A stretch of 64,000 bases of DNA, taken from Desulfofundulus australicus DSM 11792 (lineage in GTDB: Bacteria; Bacillota; Desulfotomaculia; Desulfotomaculales; Desulfovirgulaceae). The first letter of the stretch is position 1. Each line of letters opens with the position of its first letter. This document shows positions 25,555-34,452 of the stretch, piece by piece. A model generated the notes under the pieces. The model had not been told where the DNA came from and did not search any database. It saw nothing but the letters and a program-made list of their open reading frames with translations. Position numbers and translations under genes: made by a program. The DNA is taken from contig NZ_FQUW01000017.1 of assembly GCF_900129285.1 (NCBI RefSeq), positions 1-64,000 of the forward strand, in the 5' to 3' direction.

Positions 25555-25953
25555 CTATGCTCTCCCTTCTTTTCATTAGACTTTCTCAACGTTTTTAAAG
25601 AAGGGGGTCTTTCTGCACTTACATCCTATAATCCAGTACGCCCACTTTTTCCGGATCAGCCCGGTTAATAATTCTCTCTTCTGCTGTCACCAGGGGGTAA
25701 AGTGGAAGGCGCCGAAGCAGTACATTCCTTCTTCATAGCCTGCCAGAAGCATTTGCCTACCCCCCGAAATTTAAATCCTATCTTACTTAAAAAATCTGTA
25801 CATCGAATTGTAAGGGGGAAGGGGTGACATATGTGTGTCGGAGCAAAAAAGTTTTTTATCATCCTCGCCGCCGCTGGTAATTAAACGACAGATACATCGA
25901 GTCACTCGTCCGCACACTGTCAAAGCTGGATACGGAACACCAGACCTGGCGAT
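25555..25953. other. Gap with possible gene debris
   Basis: At 25619-25696 (minus) a short frame reads LYPLVTAEERIINRADPEKV before a stop; PLVTA(D/E)E is the closing motif of PIN-domain (VapC) toxins, so this may be a toxin remnant. At 25880-25960 (plus) a short frame, RYIESLVRTLSKLDTEHQTW, has coding character but no recognisable family or start. Nothing here looks intact. Confidence 0.35.
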
Positions 25954-27015
25954 TTAAACGTCGGGTTGATCATTTACTTCTCTCTTTTGGTAAACGTTTG
26001 CGACCCTCTCCGCCATTGCGCGCATTTCTTCCCGCAACCACGCCGGCTCCAGCACCTCCACCATATCTCGCCACTGGAAGAGCCAGCCCACCATCTCGGT
26101 GATGCCGCAGACCTCGAAGGAAACCAGGGCCGAACCATCGGGCAATTCCCCTTCGATTTTCTGGGAAGGATGATAGAGTACGTTTTTCACCCGGTGGGCC
26201 ACCCGTTTGTTAAATTTGAGCAGAACCCGGCTAACTTTTCCGTCGTTGATCACGCCCCAGCTTGTAGCCATGTAGTCGGAAAGGGAGAAACCCCCGGGGT
26301 ATTCAAAGCGCTCGGTGGTATAGGGAAAAATGTCTTTGATCTGGTCAATCCTGAAGACCCGGATGTCGTTTCTTTTCAGGCAGCGGCCGACCAGGTACCA
26401 GTTCTGGTGCTTGCAGATCAGACCGTAGGGCTCCACCACCCGTTCGGTCTCTTCCCCGCTGTGGGTGGTGTAGTACCAGATTTTGACCCGGTGGGAGTCC
26501 TTGATGGCCTGCACGAGCGCGTTAAAGAGGCCGCCCACCTTCTCCGGTTCGGCCAGGGCCTCTTCCACGATGTGGATGCGTTTCTGGAGCTTTTCTACCG
26601 CCAGTTCTTCGGGGTCGTAGTGGTACTTGAAGAGGGTGGAAACGAGGGCGTCTTTGATTTCGTTGAGGTGGCCGGAGAGGGCGGAGCCTTTTTGCTGGAG
26701 CAGGCTCAAAAAAATGACCGTCGCGGTCTGGGGGCTTAAACCGGGCAGGTAGCCGGCCTTTATACCCACGCGCACGGTTTTGCCGGTCTCCTGGCGGACC
26801 AGGGGAACGCGCAGGTAGTTTTCGATGGTGCTTAAGTCCCGGTAAATTTGGCGCTCGCTCACTTCAAACTTTTCGGCCAGTTCCTTGACGGTGACGCCGC
26901 CGTAAGGGGTCTTTTTGTTGAGCCAGTCAATGATCATGTTCAGCCGCAGGCCCCGCGTGGCGTCTTTTTTTGTTCTACCCGGCACGACGGACACTCCCGG
27001 CAGATATTTTTTCAT
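25954..27015 (-). CDS. WYL-domain transcriptional regulator
   Basis: The 353-residue protein has an N-terminal HTH_11 domain (about 22-75: VKELAEKFEVSERQIYRDLS) and a WYL domain (about 165-245: VKIWYYTTHSGEETERVVEP, WYLVGRC, FRIDQIKDI), followed by a WCX-type C-terminal extension. WYL regulators respond to nucleic-acid or nucleotide ligands and often control defence islands and CRISPR loci. It lies at the upstream border of the helicase-nuclease and probably regulates that region (inference). The ATG at 27015 is used; a TTG at 27039 is possible, and neither has a strong ribosome site. Confidence 0.9.
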   Translation of the reverse strand: MKKYLPGVSVVPGRTKKDATRGLRLNMIIDWLNKKTPYGGVTVKELAEKFEVSERQIYRDLSTIENYLRVPLVRQETGKTVRVGIKAGYLPGLSPQTATVIFLSLLQQKGSALSGHLNEIKDALVSTLFKYHYDPEELAVEKLQKRIHIVEEALAEPEKVGGLFNALVQAIKDSHRVKIWYYTTHSGEETERVVEPYGLICKHQNWYLVGRCLKRNDIRVFRIDQIKDIFPYTTERFEYPGGFSLSDYMATSWGVINDGKVSRVLLKFNKRVAHRVKNVLYHPSQKIEGELPDGSALVSFEVCGITEMVGWLFQWRDMVEVLEPAWLREEMRAMAERVANVYQKREVNDQPDV

Positions 27016-27119
27016 CTGCTGCAAAAATCCCGTAAGCAAAAGAAGGTTGGCTGGTTCATTTCTTTACGTAATTTCGTTGGAATGCTACAATTTTCCTGCC
27101 GGGAGGAATTACTATTTTG

Positions 27120-27293
27120 CTAATGTTCCAAATTAAGATCGGCCCGGTAAGGCGGCAAAAAAGAGTTAATGAAGGTGTTTCTGGTTAGCAGGGAGGCGAA
27201 CTTTTCTCCCAGGGCGAGGATTTCTTCAAACCGCGCCAGCTCTTCCAGCCAATTCCGGGGTATTGCCTCACCGTACTCAAAAGTACCTGTTTA
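27120..27293 (-). pseudogene. C-terminal remnant of an unrecognised gene
   Basis: A 57-codon frame bounded by TAA upstream and TAG at 27120 reads FEYGEAIPRNWLEELARFEE, then ILALGEKFASLLTRNTFINS. Composition and codon use look coding, but no ATG, GTG or TTG opens it. It lies between YhaM and the WYL regulator on the same strand. I do not recognise the family. Confidence 0.4.
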
Positions 27294-27301
27294 ACCCTGC
27301 C

Positions 27302-28243
27302 TCACCGGCAGTAAACGCACCGGTTCAGCCCCTTCACCCAGCCCGTCCAGGGGGATCCTTTATCCTCCCTGCCGGCGGCGGCGCGGGAAAACATATCCGC
27401 TTGAGCGTCCAGCAGGTCGAGCTGGTGCAGGAGAGCCGCTTCCAAAAACTTGGGCCGCTTGGGCGACTGCCACTCATAGCGCCCGTGGTGGCTGATGATC
27501 ATGTGCAATAGCTTCAGGCGCAGGTCTTCTGGAAAATCCGGCACCCTGGCTACATAGCGGTCCAGGAGCAGTGCTCCGGAAACGATGTGCCCTAAAAGCC
27601 GCCCTTCGTCGGTCTGCTCTATGGCGCCGTGGCAGCGGTATTCATACACCTTGCCGATATCGTGCAGGAGCGCCCCGGCCACCAAAAGGTCCCGGTCGGC
27701 CTGGGGGTAATCTCTGGCGATACCGTCCGCGGCGGCGGCCACGCCGACGCTGTGGACCAATAGCCCGCCCAGCAGGGCGTGGTGGTACTGAGCTGCGGCG
27801 GGGGCCAGGCAGAAGGCTTGATAAAAATCCGGATTAGAAAAAAGAAGGGAGAGCAGTGCTTTTAAGTATGTATTGGTTAATGAATCAATCAACTGTTGGA
27901 GCTTTACTCTGGCTTCCTCCAACCCTTCAGCGGAAGGGATGAACCTTGCTGGATCAATTTGACCATTCTCTTTAACGATGGAATCGATGCGCAGCTGCAC
28001 CACCCCGTTGTACGCCACGGCCTGGGCCTCCACGGCAACGATATCCCCCACTTTCAGCCGGGCTCCGGCCTCCTCGGCCCCTTCCCAAAGCCGCCCCTCC
28101 ACTTCGCCGGTTCGGTCGACAAGCGTCACCGCCAAAAAATGCCCCGGGACCTCCCGGTAGGGAAGGAGCTTTTTTGACTTCAATGCGAAGATCCCGCGCA
28201 CGTTCAGGCCGGGTCTAATCTGTTCAACCAGCAGTTCAGCCAT
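27302..28243 (-). CDS. yhaM: 3'-5' exoribonuclease YhaM family protein (OB fold + HD domain)
   Basis: The 313 residues contain an N-terminal OB-fold (about 15-100, LAVTLVDRTGEVEGRLWEGA) and an HD domain (about 150-285) with HHALLGGLLVHSVGV, LLHDIGKVYEY and MIISHHGRYEW. This is the YhaM/CBF1 family, which degrades RNA and single-stranded DNA from the 3' end. The usual length is about 310. The gene starts 12 bp after the ARPP-1 gene stop and is co-transcribed. The C-terminus is slightly unusual (CVYC). Confidence 0.9.
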   Translation of the reverse strand: MAELLVEQIRPGLNVRGIFALKSKKLLPYREVPGHFLAVTLVDRTGEVEGRLWEGAEEAGARLKVGDIVAVEAQAVAYNGVVQLRIDSIVKENGQIDPARFIPSAEGLEEARVKLQQLIDSLTNTYLKALLSLLFSNPDFYQAFCLAPAAAQYHHALLGGLLVHSVGVAAAADGIARDYPQADRDLLVAGALLHDIGKVYEYRCHGAIEQTDEGRLLGHIVSGALLLDRYVARVPDFPEDLRLKLLHMIISHHGRYEWQSPKRPKFLEAALLHQLDLLDAQADMFSRAAAGREDKGSPWTGWVKGLNRCVYCR

Positions 28244-28255
28244 TTTGACCCCCCT

Positions 28256-29242
28256 CTACAGTCGAGCCCTCCGTCTCCTGCTCGGCCTGCTCAGCGGGCC
28301 GCTTCTCCTCTCCGTCTCCCGGTCCTCCCTGGCAAAGATAGCCAGGTGTATCACCCTGCCGTCCAGGGCCAGACAGGAGCCGACCAGTCCTTCAGTTTTA
28401 ATGCGCAGGTCTTCGCCCAAACCCACGGAAGGATAACGCGCCACCCGGGCGGCAGCTATTTTTTCCAGCAGCCTCTCGGCCGTTTTCTTTTCAGGCTCCT
28501 TTTTGTCCCGGCCGGCCTGCTCCAGGGCGTCCAGAGCGTAGCTTTCGATCATTTTTGTGTACAGCTTGTGCAGAGTAACCGGGCTGTCGAAGGCGTCGAG
28601 GCAGACGAAGCGCCCGTTGATGAAAACGGCTGCGCCCACCTGCCCCTCCAGGGGCGAAAAGGCCGCGCAGTATTTTTTCAGTTTTTCCTCATGGCTTTCG
28701 TATACACTGTTAACCGCCCCGGTGGGGGACGCCGCTCCCATTTCCCTCTGCTTGCGCTCAACCTCATCCCAGATGGCGCCCTGATCCGCGCTAAAGGCCC
28801 CGAAAGCCTGGAGACTCTCGGCAACCTGCGCAGATTTCTGGGCACGCAGGCGCGCGTAGGAGAAGCGCCGGCTTTCCGTGAACTTCTCGGCAACGTACCG
28901 CCAGCGGCCCTGCTCCACGCAGCTGACCGGGATTTTCAGGGCTACATGGGCGGCCACCAGGATGCTGGCATTCACCACCCGGTTCTGCTTCGCCCCGGTA
29001 AGGATCTCTCCGTCCATGAGGAGGACGGGGAGATCGCCTTTGTTGATCACCAGGACTTCATTCACGCTCCCGGCCTCGCTTACCTCCCGCACCTCGAGCA
29101 GGCCATACGCCAGGGCTTCGCCCAGCAAAAGGTAGCCGGGCTCCTGAAACTGCGTCCCCATCAGCGGGAAGACGGTCAGGTTCTCGAATGCCTGCGGTTC
29201 ACCAACCCGCAAAGTGTGCAGGAAATTTACCAAAACTGTCAC
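28256..29242 (-). CDS. ARPP-1 domain protein (DUF6569-like)
   Basis: The protein of about 328 residues matches ARPP-1: EVLVINKGDLPVLLMDGEIL, then TGAKQNRVVNASILVAA and VPVSCVEQGRWRY-type sequence (here IPVSCVEQGRWRYVAEKF). The family is tied by genome context to ADP-ribosylglycohydrolase, rhodanese and phosphatase proteins; its biochemistry is not established. GTG 29242 is chosen because AAGGAG lies 9 nt upstream, whereas the ATG at 29251 would touch it. It leads the ARPP-1/YhaM pair. The C-terminal 20 residues are Arg-rich. Confidence 0.8.
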   Translation of the reverse strand: MTVLVNFLHTLRVGEPQAFENLTVFPLMGTQFQEPGYLLLGEALAYGLLEVREVSEAGSVNEVLVINKGDLPVLLMDGEILTGAKQNRVVNASILVAAHVALKIPVSCVEQGRWRYVAEKFTESRRFSYARLRAQKSAQVAESLQAFGAFSADQGAIWDEVERKQREMGAASPTGAVNSVYESHEEKLKKYCAAFSPLEGQVGAAVFINGRFVCLDAFDSPVTLHKLYTKMIESYALDALEQAGRDKKEPEKKTAERLLEKIAAARVARYPSVGLGEDLRIKTEGLVGSCLALDGRVIHLAIFAREDRETERRSGPLSRPSRRRRARL

Positions 29243-29379
29243 GCCCACCATCTCCTTAAAATTTACTTAACCTAATTGTACCGGGTGGTCGTGACATATC
29301 TTTGTCAATCAAATTGTCATCTGCACCATACATAGTAAAGGCCACAATGGAAAAGCTAACATGGGAGGTATAAATTGAG

Positions 29380-29619
29380 ATGGCGGATATCACCATTCAC
29401 CTGGAGCCGGTTATCAATGAGCAGGGCATAGCACGGCTGCAGTCCGCTTTAAACGTTCTGGGCGAAGATGATGAGCTCAACATCGTTATGGAAGCTGCTG
29501 ACGCCCACCAGGCAGGCCGGGTTACGGAAATCCTGGAGGCAGGTGGTTTTGACTACCAGCCCCGGGGCAGCCATGACGGGAGGCTCTACCAGATCACTGC
29601 CCGCCGGAAGACGAAGTAA
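29380..29619 (+). CDS. Hypothetical 79-residue acidic protein
   Basis: The product begins MADITIHLEPVINEQGIARL and alternates helices and strands like a small alpha/beta fold; it has no cysteines or membrane segment. GGGAGG lies 11 nt before ATG 29380, which supports translation. The last 26 bp overlap the convergent membrane-protein gene tail. I do not recognise a family. Confidence 0.7.
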   Translation: MADITIHLEPVINEQGIARLQSALNVLGEDDELNIVMEAADAHQAGRVTEILEAGGFDYQPRGSHDGRLYQITARRKTK

Positions 29620-30748
29620 GGGAATTCAACTCTTTCCACCTCTGCAGTTCCTGTGCTGTTTCCCGGGGCCGGCCCAGCCAGAGGGCAAAGGACAGAAAAA
29701 CCAGGAGGGTACCGCAGACCAGGGGGAAATACCGGACCGGTCCGGCCAGGAATCCCCTCCCGGCAGCCATTGCCGCGCCGTAGAAACCCAGCCCGGGGAT
29801 CATCACCCCGTAGTTGCCGGCACCCAGCTCCATCACCATACCGGCAAAGGCCAGAAGCCCGCCTGCCCATATAAGCCAGGGCGACAGGTCCAGCAGGGGA
29901 ACCAGAACCTCCCCTGCCCCACCCAGGCAGATGACGTACCGCCCGCAGCGGGCCAGCGGTTTGAACCAGGCATACCTTTCCATATACAGGGCATAAAAAT
30001 CACCCAGGAGAAAAAATACCTCCCGCCAGGCCTTTAATTTCTGCCGCCAGTTCAGCGTCGGGGTGATCACCGGCAGGGAATCCAGGGGGTGTTTTCGCCC
30101 GGGGTAAAGGTAGCCCAAGATTTCAGGCACCAGGGCCAGGCCCAGAGCGGCAACTCCCACCGGCCACGACAGGCCAGCACCTCCGCCAAAATATTTCAGA
30201 AGATAGAACACCAGCAGATAGGTGACGGCAAAAAGCAGGCTGTGCAAAAGGCGCCGGAAAGCCGCCCAGAGGGGCAAAAAGCAAAGCCAGAGCAGGGGAG
30301 TGATGATCACCCATATCTCACCGGCCCCCGAGCCCCAGACAAACAGACCGGTAAGGAAAGCCCATGTCAGGGTCGTCACCCAGGCCAGGGGCGAATGATA
30401 ATATGTGGCAAAAAAATATACTCCCGAGAACAGGTGGTAGGCAGCAAAAACGGCAGCGGCCAGCATTATAGCTTCCAGGGCCTTATTAAAAATAAGCAGT
30501 TCCTTCATGCCGGAAATGATGGCCGCAACGGCCAGGGCTCCCAGACAGAAGCCTGCCCAAAAGTAAAGCTGCCGGACACGTCCCGCTCGCCAGGATATAT
30601 AGAACCCCAGGAGCAAGAGTACGATTGGCTGGTAAAACAATTGCCCGGCCAGAATAACTACAGCGGCTGTGGTCATCCCTTCTCCAAGGAACGCGGCAGG
30701 TGAAGCGGCCCCCCGGGGCCGGTGTAAAGATTCCCTTTGGTTAGACAC
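29594..30748 (-). CDS. Polytopic membrane protein of unknown function
   Basis: The 384 residues hold about eleven hydrophobic segments, and the long loop near residue 230 is basic. No transport or enzyme motif is visible. GTG 30748 is preferred because GGAGG lies 8 nt upstream; the ATG at 30763 overlaps that ribosome site. It is a single-gene unit convergent with the small gene at 29380. Confidence 0.75.
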   Translation of the reverse strand: MSNQRESLHRPRGAASPAAFLGEGMTTAAVVILAGQLFYQPIVLLLLGFYISWRAGRVRQLYFWAGFCLGALAVAAIISGMKELLIFNKALEAIMLAAAVFAAYHLFSGVYFFATYYHSPLAWVTTLTWAFLTGLFVWGSGAGEIWVIITPLLWLCFLPLWAAFRRLLHSLLFAVTYLLVFYLLKYFGGGAGLSWPVGVAALGLALVPEILGYLYPGRKHPLDSLPVITPTLNWRQKLKAWREVFFLLGDFYALYMERYAWFKPLARCGRYVICLGGAGEVLVPLLDLSPWLIWAGGLLAFAGMVMELGAGNYGVMIPGLGFYGAAMAAGRGFLAGPVRYFPLVCGTLLVFLSFALWLGRPRETAQELQRWKELNSLTSSSGGQ

Positions 30749-30763
30749 ATTGTGCACCTCCAT

Positions 30764-31097
30764 ATTTTATAATTCGACAAATGGATTTTAATCCCTGCCC
30801 TGCCATTGGAACAGGGTTGCCTGAAGATTGCTTTTTAAAACTTCAACCATTGAAGGCAGGAACCCCAGCGAAAATAGCGAAAAATTATCTTTACAATTTA
30901 TATCTAACCAGTCTGGCAGGCTGGCTGGTCAACCTTTTTCTGAAGCGAAATTAAAAAATCCCGGGTGGAAAATATGCTGGTCTGTGGCAATAAACTGCCC
31001 CGGATATTTTAAAGTTGATGAGTTAATGATAAAATAACAGTAAGTCCCCGAACAGGTTAGGCGGTTCACCCGGTCAAGCGATACGGAGGTGGGAACG
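30764..31097. other. Intergenic stretch between divergent genes
   Basis: This AT-rich 330-bp stretch separates the membrane protein (minus) from the DUF151 nuclease (plus). Promoters for both must be here. I see several AT-rich hexamers but no pair with correct spacing, and no gene. Confidence 0.4.
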
Positions 31098-31571
31098 GTG
31101 ATCCGTGTCAATGTAAAGGGAATTGCCTATGATATGTCGGGCAATCCCATTATCCTGCTGACCGATCAGGAGGAAGAAAGGGTACTACCCATCTGGGTAG
31201 GGTTGCTGGAAGCCCATTCTATCGCCGTAGCCCTGGGACAAATAGCCGTACCCCGTCCCTTGACCCACGATCTGTTCAAGTCCGCCTGTGAAGCCATGGG
31301 TGCCCGTATCTCACAGGTTGTCATTACCGACCTGAAAGACAGCACTTTTTACGCGGAAGTCCACCTGGCGCTGCCGGAACACGGTCTGGTGCTGGACGCC
31401 CGGCCCAGCGATGCGGTGGCCCTGGCCCTGCGGGCAGCGGCACCGGTATACGTTACCGATAAGCTCACGGAACATATGCTTTCAGTAAAGGACCTTTTTG
31501 ACGAGGAAACCCGGGCCGAGCTAGAAAAAATATTCGAACTTGCCAGGGAATATAAAAAATCCCTGCACTAG
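31098..31571 (+). CDS. Bifunctional nuclease family protein (DUF151/BFN)
   Basis: The 157-residue protein begins MIRVNVKGIAYDMSGNPIIL and contains VLPIWVGLLEAHSIAVALGQ and LDARPSDAVALALRAAAPVY, the conserved core of the DUF151 bifunctional nuclease family (DNase and RNase activity in the plant/bacterial prototypes). GTG 31098 has GGAGG 8 nt upstream; the GTG at 31089 overlaps that site. A strong terminator follows. Confidence 0.9.
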   Translation: MIRVNVKGIAYDMSGNPIILLTDQEEERVLPIWVGLLEAHSIAVALGQIAVPRPLTHDLFKSACEAMGARISQVVITDLKDSTFYAEVHLALPEHGLVLDARPSDAVALALRAAAPVYVTDKLTEHMLSVKDLFDEETRAELEKIFELAREYKKSLH

Positions 31572-31587
31572 GCAGGCGACGCACTGC

Positions 31588-31620
31588 ACCTCCCCTTCAA
31601 AGGGGAGGTTTACTTTTTTA
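31588..31620 (+). terminator. Intrinsic terminator after the DUF151 gene
   Basis: ACCTCCCC (31588-31595) pairs with GGGGAGGT (31602-31609); TTTACTTTTTTA follows. Confidence 0.93.
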
Positions 31621-31712
31621 TTTATATATGCACAGGAGATTAGGGTATAAAGGGCGGGGTAAAAATAATCTTCGAAATCAAAATACTAAAAATCAATGAA
31701 GGAGGGTACCCC

Positions 31713-31922
31713 ATGACCAAACCTTATATCCCCGGAGACAAAGGGTACCGGAGACCCGAAACCATTGCCGACCTCCACCGCCCGCCGGGCAGCCCCCGGC
31801 CAAGGGAAATCAAATCCCAGGAGGCCCAGCTGGAAAGCGCCCACAGGCACGGAACCAATAAGGCAGTAAAGTGGCAGATGTCCTGCAAAACGGGACAGGT
31901 AGAAAGAAAAGATAAAGAGTAA
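31713..31922 (+). CDS. Small hydrophilic protein, hypothetical
   Basis: The 69-residue product begins MTKPYIPGDKGYRRPETIAD and is rich in Lys, Arg, Pro and Gln, with no hydrophobic segment; it may be disordered or bind nucleic acid. GGAGGG lies 6 nt before the ATG, which is the main support. No family is recognised. Confidence 0.55.
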   Translation: MTKPYIPGDKGYRRPETIADLHRPPGSPRPREIKSQEAQLESAHRHGTNKAVKWQMSCKTGQVERKDKE

Positions 31923-31951
31923 AAATTGAATCAGGAGCAACTGCTCAAAAG

Positions 31952-31970
31952 GGCCGGGGAAAACCCGGCC
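31952..31970 (-). terminator. Hairpin after pheA
   Basis: GGCCGGG and CCCGGCC pair around a 5-nt loop; the minus strand continues CTTTTG and the plus strand TTAAAAG. It lies 7 bp past the pheA stop and may serve both convergent genes. Confidence 0.65.
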
Positions 31971-31977
31971 TTAAAAG

Positions 31978-33240
31978 TCAGCGGCAGGGGGGGCTGCAGG
32001 AAGTGCGTTCCTCCACCTGCTGTTGTTCCTGCAGGCGCACAGCATACCGGATGAGCAGGCGGTATATTTCCTCCACCACTGCGGGGTCCATCCCTTTCAA
32101 CCGGGCCAGGTGGGACACCCGGGCCAGGACCCGGGATTCACGGTGAGGATCCCGTACCGGGTAAATACCTGCCTTCAGTTTTCCCAGGCAGGCCACCAGG
32201 GCACTGCGCCGGGCCAGCAATTCCACCACCTGTTCATCCACATTATCGATGGCCTGCCGCAATTTCTCTATTTTTTCCCGTCGTGCATGGGAGGGAAGCA
32301 TTGCCTTCCCGGCAGACCCGGTTTTAATGGAAGCAGCCCCTGAAATGCCGCCGGCAGGCTCTTTTAGTTCTTCCGGAGGAAAACCAGCATCTCCCGGCAT
32401 ACCCCGGTCGTCCGCGGGATAAGAACCGAGCACCCTTAAACCAGCACGCAGGGCCACTGCTGCCAGTGCCTCCTGAACCGGCTTGTCACACCTGTGGCCC
32501 ATCAGATCGATGAAGAAAAGGTACTCCCCAAAACGGCGCCGGGAAGGCCGGGACTCTATGCGCGTCAGGTTGATCCCCCTGGCGGCAAACTCCCCCAGCA
32601 CCTCGTAAAGAGCTCCCGGGCGGTGAGCCGCGGAAATAAGCAGGGTCGTTTTACACCCCGGCGACCAGGGACAATCCTCATGTCCCACCACCACGAACCG
32701 GGTGGCGTTGCCGGTGCAGTCATTGATTTTTTCCACCAGCACTTCCAGTCTGTACTCCCGGGCAGCCTCCGCGGGACCAATGGCCGCCCACGAAGCACCC
32801 GCGGAAGCCACCAGTTGCACGGCAGCAGCCGTGCTGTCGGTTTCCACTACCTGAACTCCGGGCAGGTGCCGGGAGAGAAACTCCCGGCACTGGGCCAGGG
32901 CCTGGGGGTGGGATAGCACCCTTTCAATTGTTTCCAGCTTTACCCCCGGAGGAGCCATAAGGCAGTGAACCACCGGGAGGATGATTTCCCCTTTTATGCG
33001 CAGGTCCGGGAAGGTATGGACCAGCAGATCCTGGGTCTGGTTGACCGCCCCTTCGCTGGAGTTTTCCAGCGGCACCACCCCTTCGGCCACCTCCCCCCGG
33101 GCCACTGCCGCCAGCACTTCATATAGGGAGGGCAGGGCTACCAGCCGGACATCTCCCGCTGGATGCCGGGCCAGATACTGCCGCGCGGCCAGCTCGGAAA
33201 AGGTGCCGCAGGGACCTAGATACCCGATTCTTTTCACCAT
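31978..33240 (-). CDS. pheA: Prephenate dehydratase with C-terminal chorismate mutase
   Basis: The 420-residue protein starts MVKRIGYLGPCGTFSELAAR. The prephenate dehydratase domain (about 4-185) has ENSSEGAVNQT and NDCTGNATRF (catalytic TRF). An ACT domain follows (about 200-280, PGALYEVLGEFAARGINLTR, ESRPSR). After a linker, a type II chorismate mutase domain occupies about 325-410 (LRQAIDNVDEQVVELLARRS). The enzyme would take chorismate to phenylpyruvate, with Phe feedback through ACT. The domain order is reversed compared with E. coli PheA. ATG 33240 follows AAAGGAG. It is 16 bp after aroF and shares its T-box leader. Confidence 0.93.
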   Translation of the reverse strand: MVKRIGYLGPCGTFSELAARQYLARHPAGDVRLVALPSLYEVLAAVARGEVAEGVVPLENSSEGAVNQTQDLLVHTFPDLRIKGEIILPVVHCLMAPPGVKLETIERVLSHPQALAQCREFLSRHLPGVQVVETDSTAAAVQLVASAGASWAAIGPAEAAREYRLEVLVEKINDCTGNATRFVVVGHEDCPWSPGCKTTLLISAAHRPGALYEVLGEFAARGINLTRIESRPSRRRFGEYLFFIDLMGHRCDKPVQEALAAVALRAGLRVLGSYPADDRGMPGDAGFPPEELKEPAGGISGAASIKTGSAGKAMLPSHARREKIEKLRQAIDNVDEQVVELLARRSALVACLGKLKAGIYPVRDPHRESRVLARVSHLARLKGMDPAVVEEIYRLLIRYAVRLQEQQQVEERTSCSPPCR

Positions 33241-33256
33241 GTCTTTGCTCCTTTCA

Positions 33257-34270
33257 TCATGCAGCCCGGCCAACAGCGGCGGCCACGGCCCGCAATTCTT
33301 CCATCAGGGCAGCAAACTGCGCCGGTGTGAGGGACTGGGGACCATCGCAGAGGGCCCGGGCAGGTTCGGGATGAACCTCAATCAACAAACCGTCGGCACC
33401 GGCAGCCACCGCTGCCCTGGCCATAGGCCCTACCAGCCGGCGGTCTCCCGTGGCATGGCTGGGATCCACAATGACCGGCAAATGGCTTAAAGATTTCACC
33501 AGCGGCACAGCACTCAGGTCCAGGGTGTTGCGGGTGGATTGTTCAAAAGTACGAATGCCCCGCTCGCAGAGGACTATCTGCTCGTTACCTTCGGACATGA
33601 TGTACTCCGCCGCCATCAACCACTCTTCCACCGTAGCCGACAGGCCGCGTTTAAGCAATACCGGCTTGCCGGAACGGCCAACCGCCTGCAGGAGGCGGAA
33701 GTTCTGCATGTTCCTGGCCCCCACCTGGAGCATATCCACATACTGCACGGCCAGCTCCAGGCTGTACTCGTCAACCACTTCGGTAACCGTGGCCAGCCCG
33801 GTCTGGCGGGCCGCCTCCGCCAGCAGTTTCAGGCCTTCTTCTTCCAACCCCTGAAAGCTGTAAGGTGAAGTGCGGGGTTTGAATGCACCGCCCCGCAGGA
33901 TAACCGCCCCGGCCTGCCGCACCCTGTGTGCCGCCGCCAGCAGCTGTTCCCGGCTCTCCACGGCACAGGGTCCGGCAATGACCACCAGCTGGTTACCTCC
34001 AATGGCCGCCCCGCCCACCCGGACCACGGTATCTTCCTCCCGGGCCTCCCGGCTGACCAGCTTGTAGGGCTTCATTATCGGCACAACCCTTTCCACCCCC
34101 GGCATATTTTCCAGTCCCAGCGAATCGAGAGTGCGGCGGTCACCGACAGCACCAATAACAATCCGCCTGACCCCATAAATGGGGTGAGGAGAAAAGCCAT
34201 GCTCCTTCAAGCGCATGATTACCGCTTCGACCTCCCCGGCAGAAGCCCGCCCGTCCATAACTACTACCAT
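33257..34270 (-). CDS. aroF: 3-deoxy-7-phosphoheptulonate (DAHP) synthase
   Basis: The 337-residue protein is a DAHP synthase of the type I-beta / KDO8P-synthase-like group. It has an N-terminal ferredoxin-like regulatory domain (about 1-70: [20 protein letters not shown]) and a barrel with [43 protein letters not shown] and [12 protein letters not shown]. It condenses phosphoenolpyruvate and erythrose 4-phosphate, the first step of aromatic synthesis. ATG 34270 with GGAGGGG is the start; the open frame extends upstream through the leader RNA but is not coding there. It is first gene of an aroF-pheA operon under a Phe T-box. Confidence 0.94.
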   Translation of the reverse strand: MVVVMDGRASAGEVEAVIMRLKEHGFSPHPIYGVRRIVIGAVGDRRTLDSLGLENMPGVERVVPIMKPYKLVSREAREEDTVVRVGGAAIGGNQLVVIAGPCAVESREQLLAAAHRVRQAGAVILRGGAFKPRTSPYSFQGLEEEGLKLLAEAARQTGLATVTEVVDEYSLELAVQYVDMLQVGARNMQNFRLLQAVGRSGKPVLLKRGLSATVEEWLMAAEYIMSEGNEQIVLCERGIRTFEQSTRNTLDLSAVPLVKSLSHLPVIVDPSHATGDRRLVGPMARAAVAAGADGLLIEVHPEPARALCDGPQSLTPAQFAALMEELRAVAAAVGRAA

Positions 34271-34292
34271 TTTCACCCCTCCATTTGGATAA

Positions 34293-34336
34293 AATAAAAA
34301 ACCCGCTGCTTTCATCCCGGGGACGAAAGCAGCGGG
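34293..34336 (-). terminator. T-box terminator 2 (proximal to aroF)
   Basis: CCCGCTGCTTTC (34302-34313) pairs with GAAAGCAGCGGG (34325-34336); on the minus strand TTTTTTATTTTA follows. The aroF ribosome site is just downstream. Confidence 0.95.
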
Positions 34337-34417
34337 CTTCCGCGGTACCACCCCAATTGACCGGAAAAATCCGGCCCCCTCGTACAGGGTACGGGAAAAA
34401 CACCCCGCAGCAACGGG

Positions 34418-34452
34418 AAAAATAAAAGCTTCTCGACCCAGGGACGAGAAGC
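34418..34452 (-). terminator. T-box terminator 1 (distal)
   Basis: GCTTCTCG (34428-34435) pairs with CGAGAAGC (34445-34452); TTTTATTTTT follows on the minus strand. Confidence 0.93.

Noticed and set aside
25665-25862. 65-codon frame on the minus strand
   Set aside because: No ribosome site, no similarity to known patterns; another frame there resembles a PIN-domain end.
25880-25960. Plus-strand fragment ending in LDTEHQTWRFKRRVDHL as part of a dioxygenase-like protein
   Set aside because: Too short and similarity only suggestive; no start or neighbours to support it.
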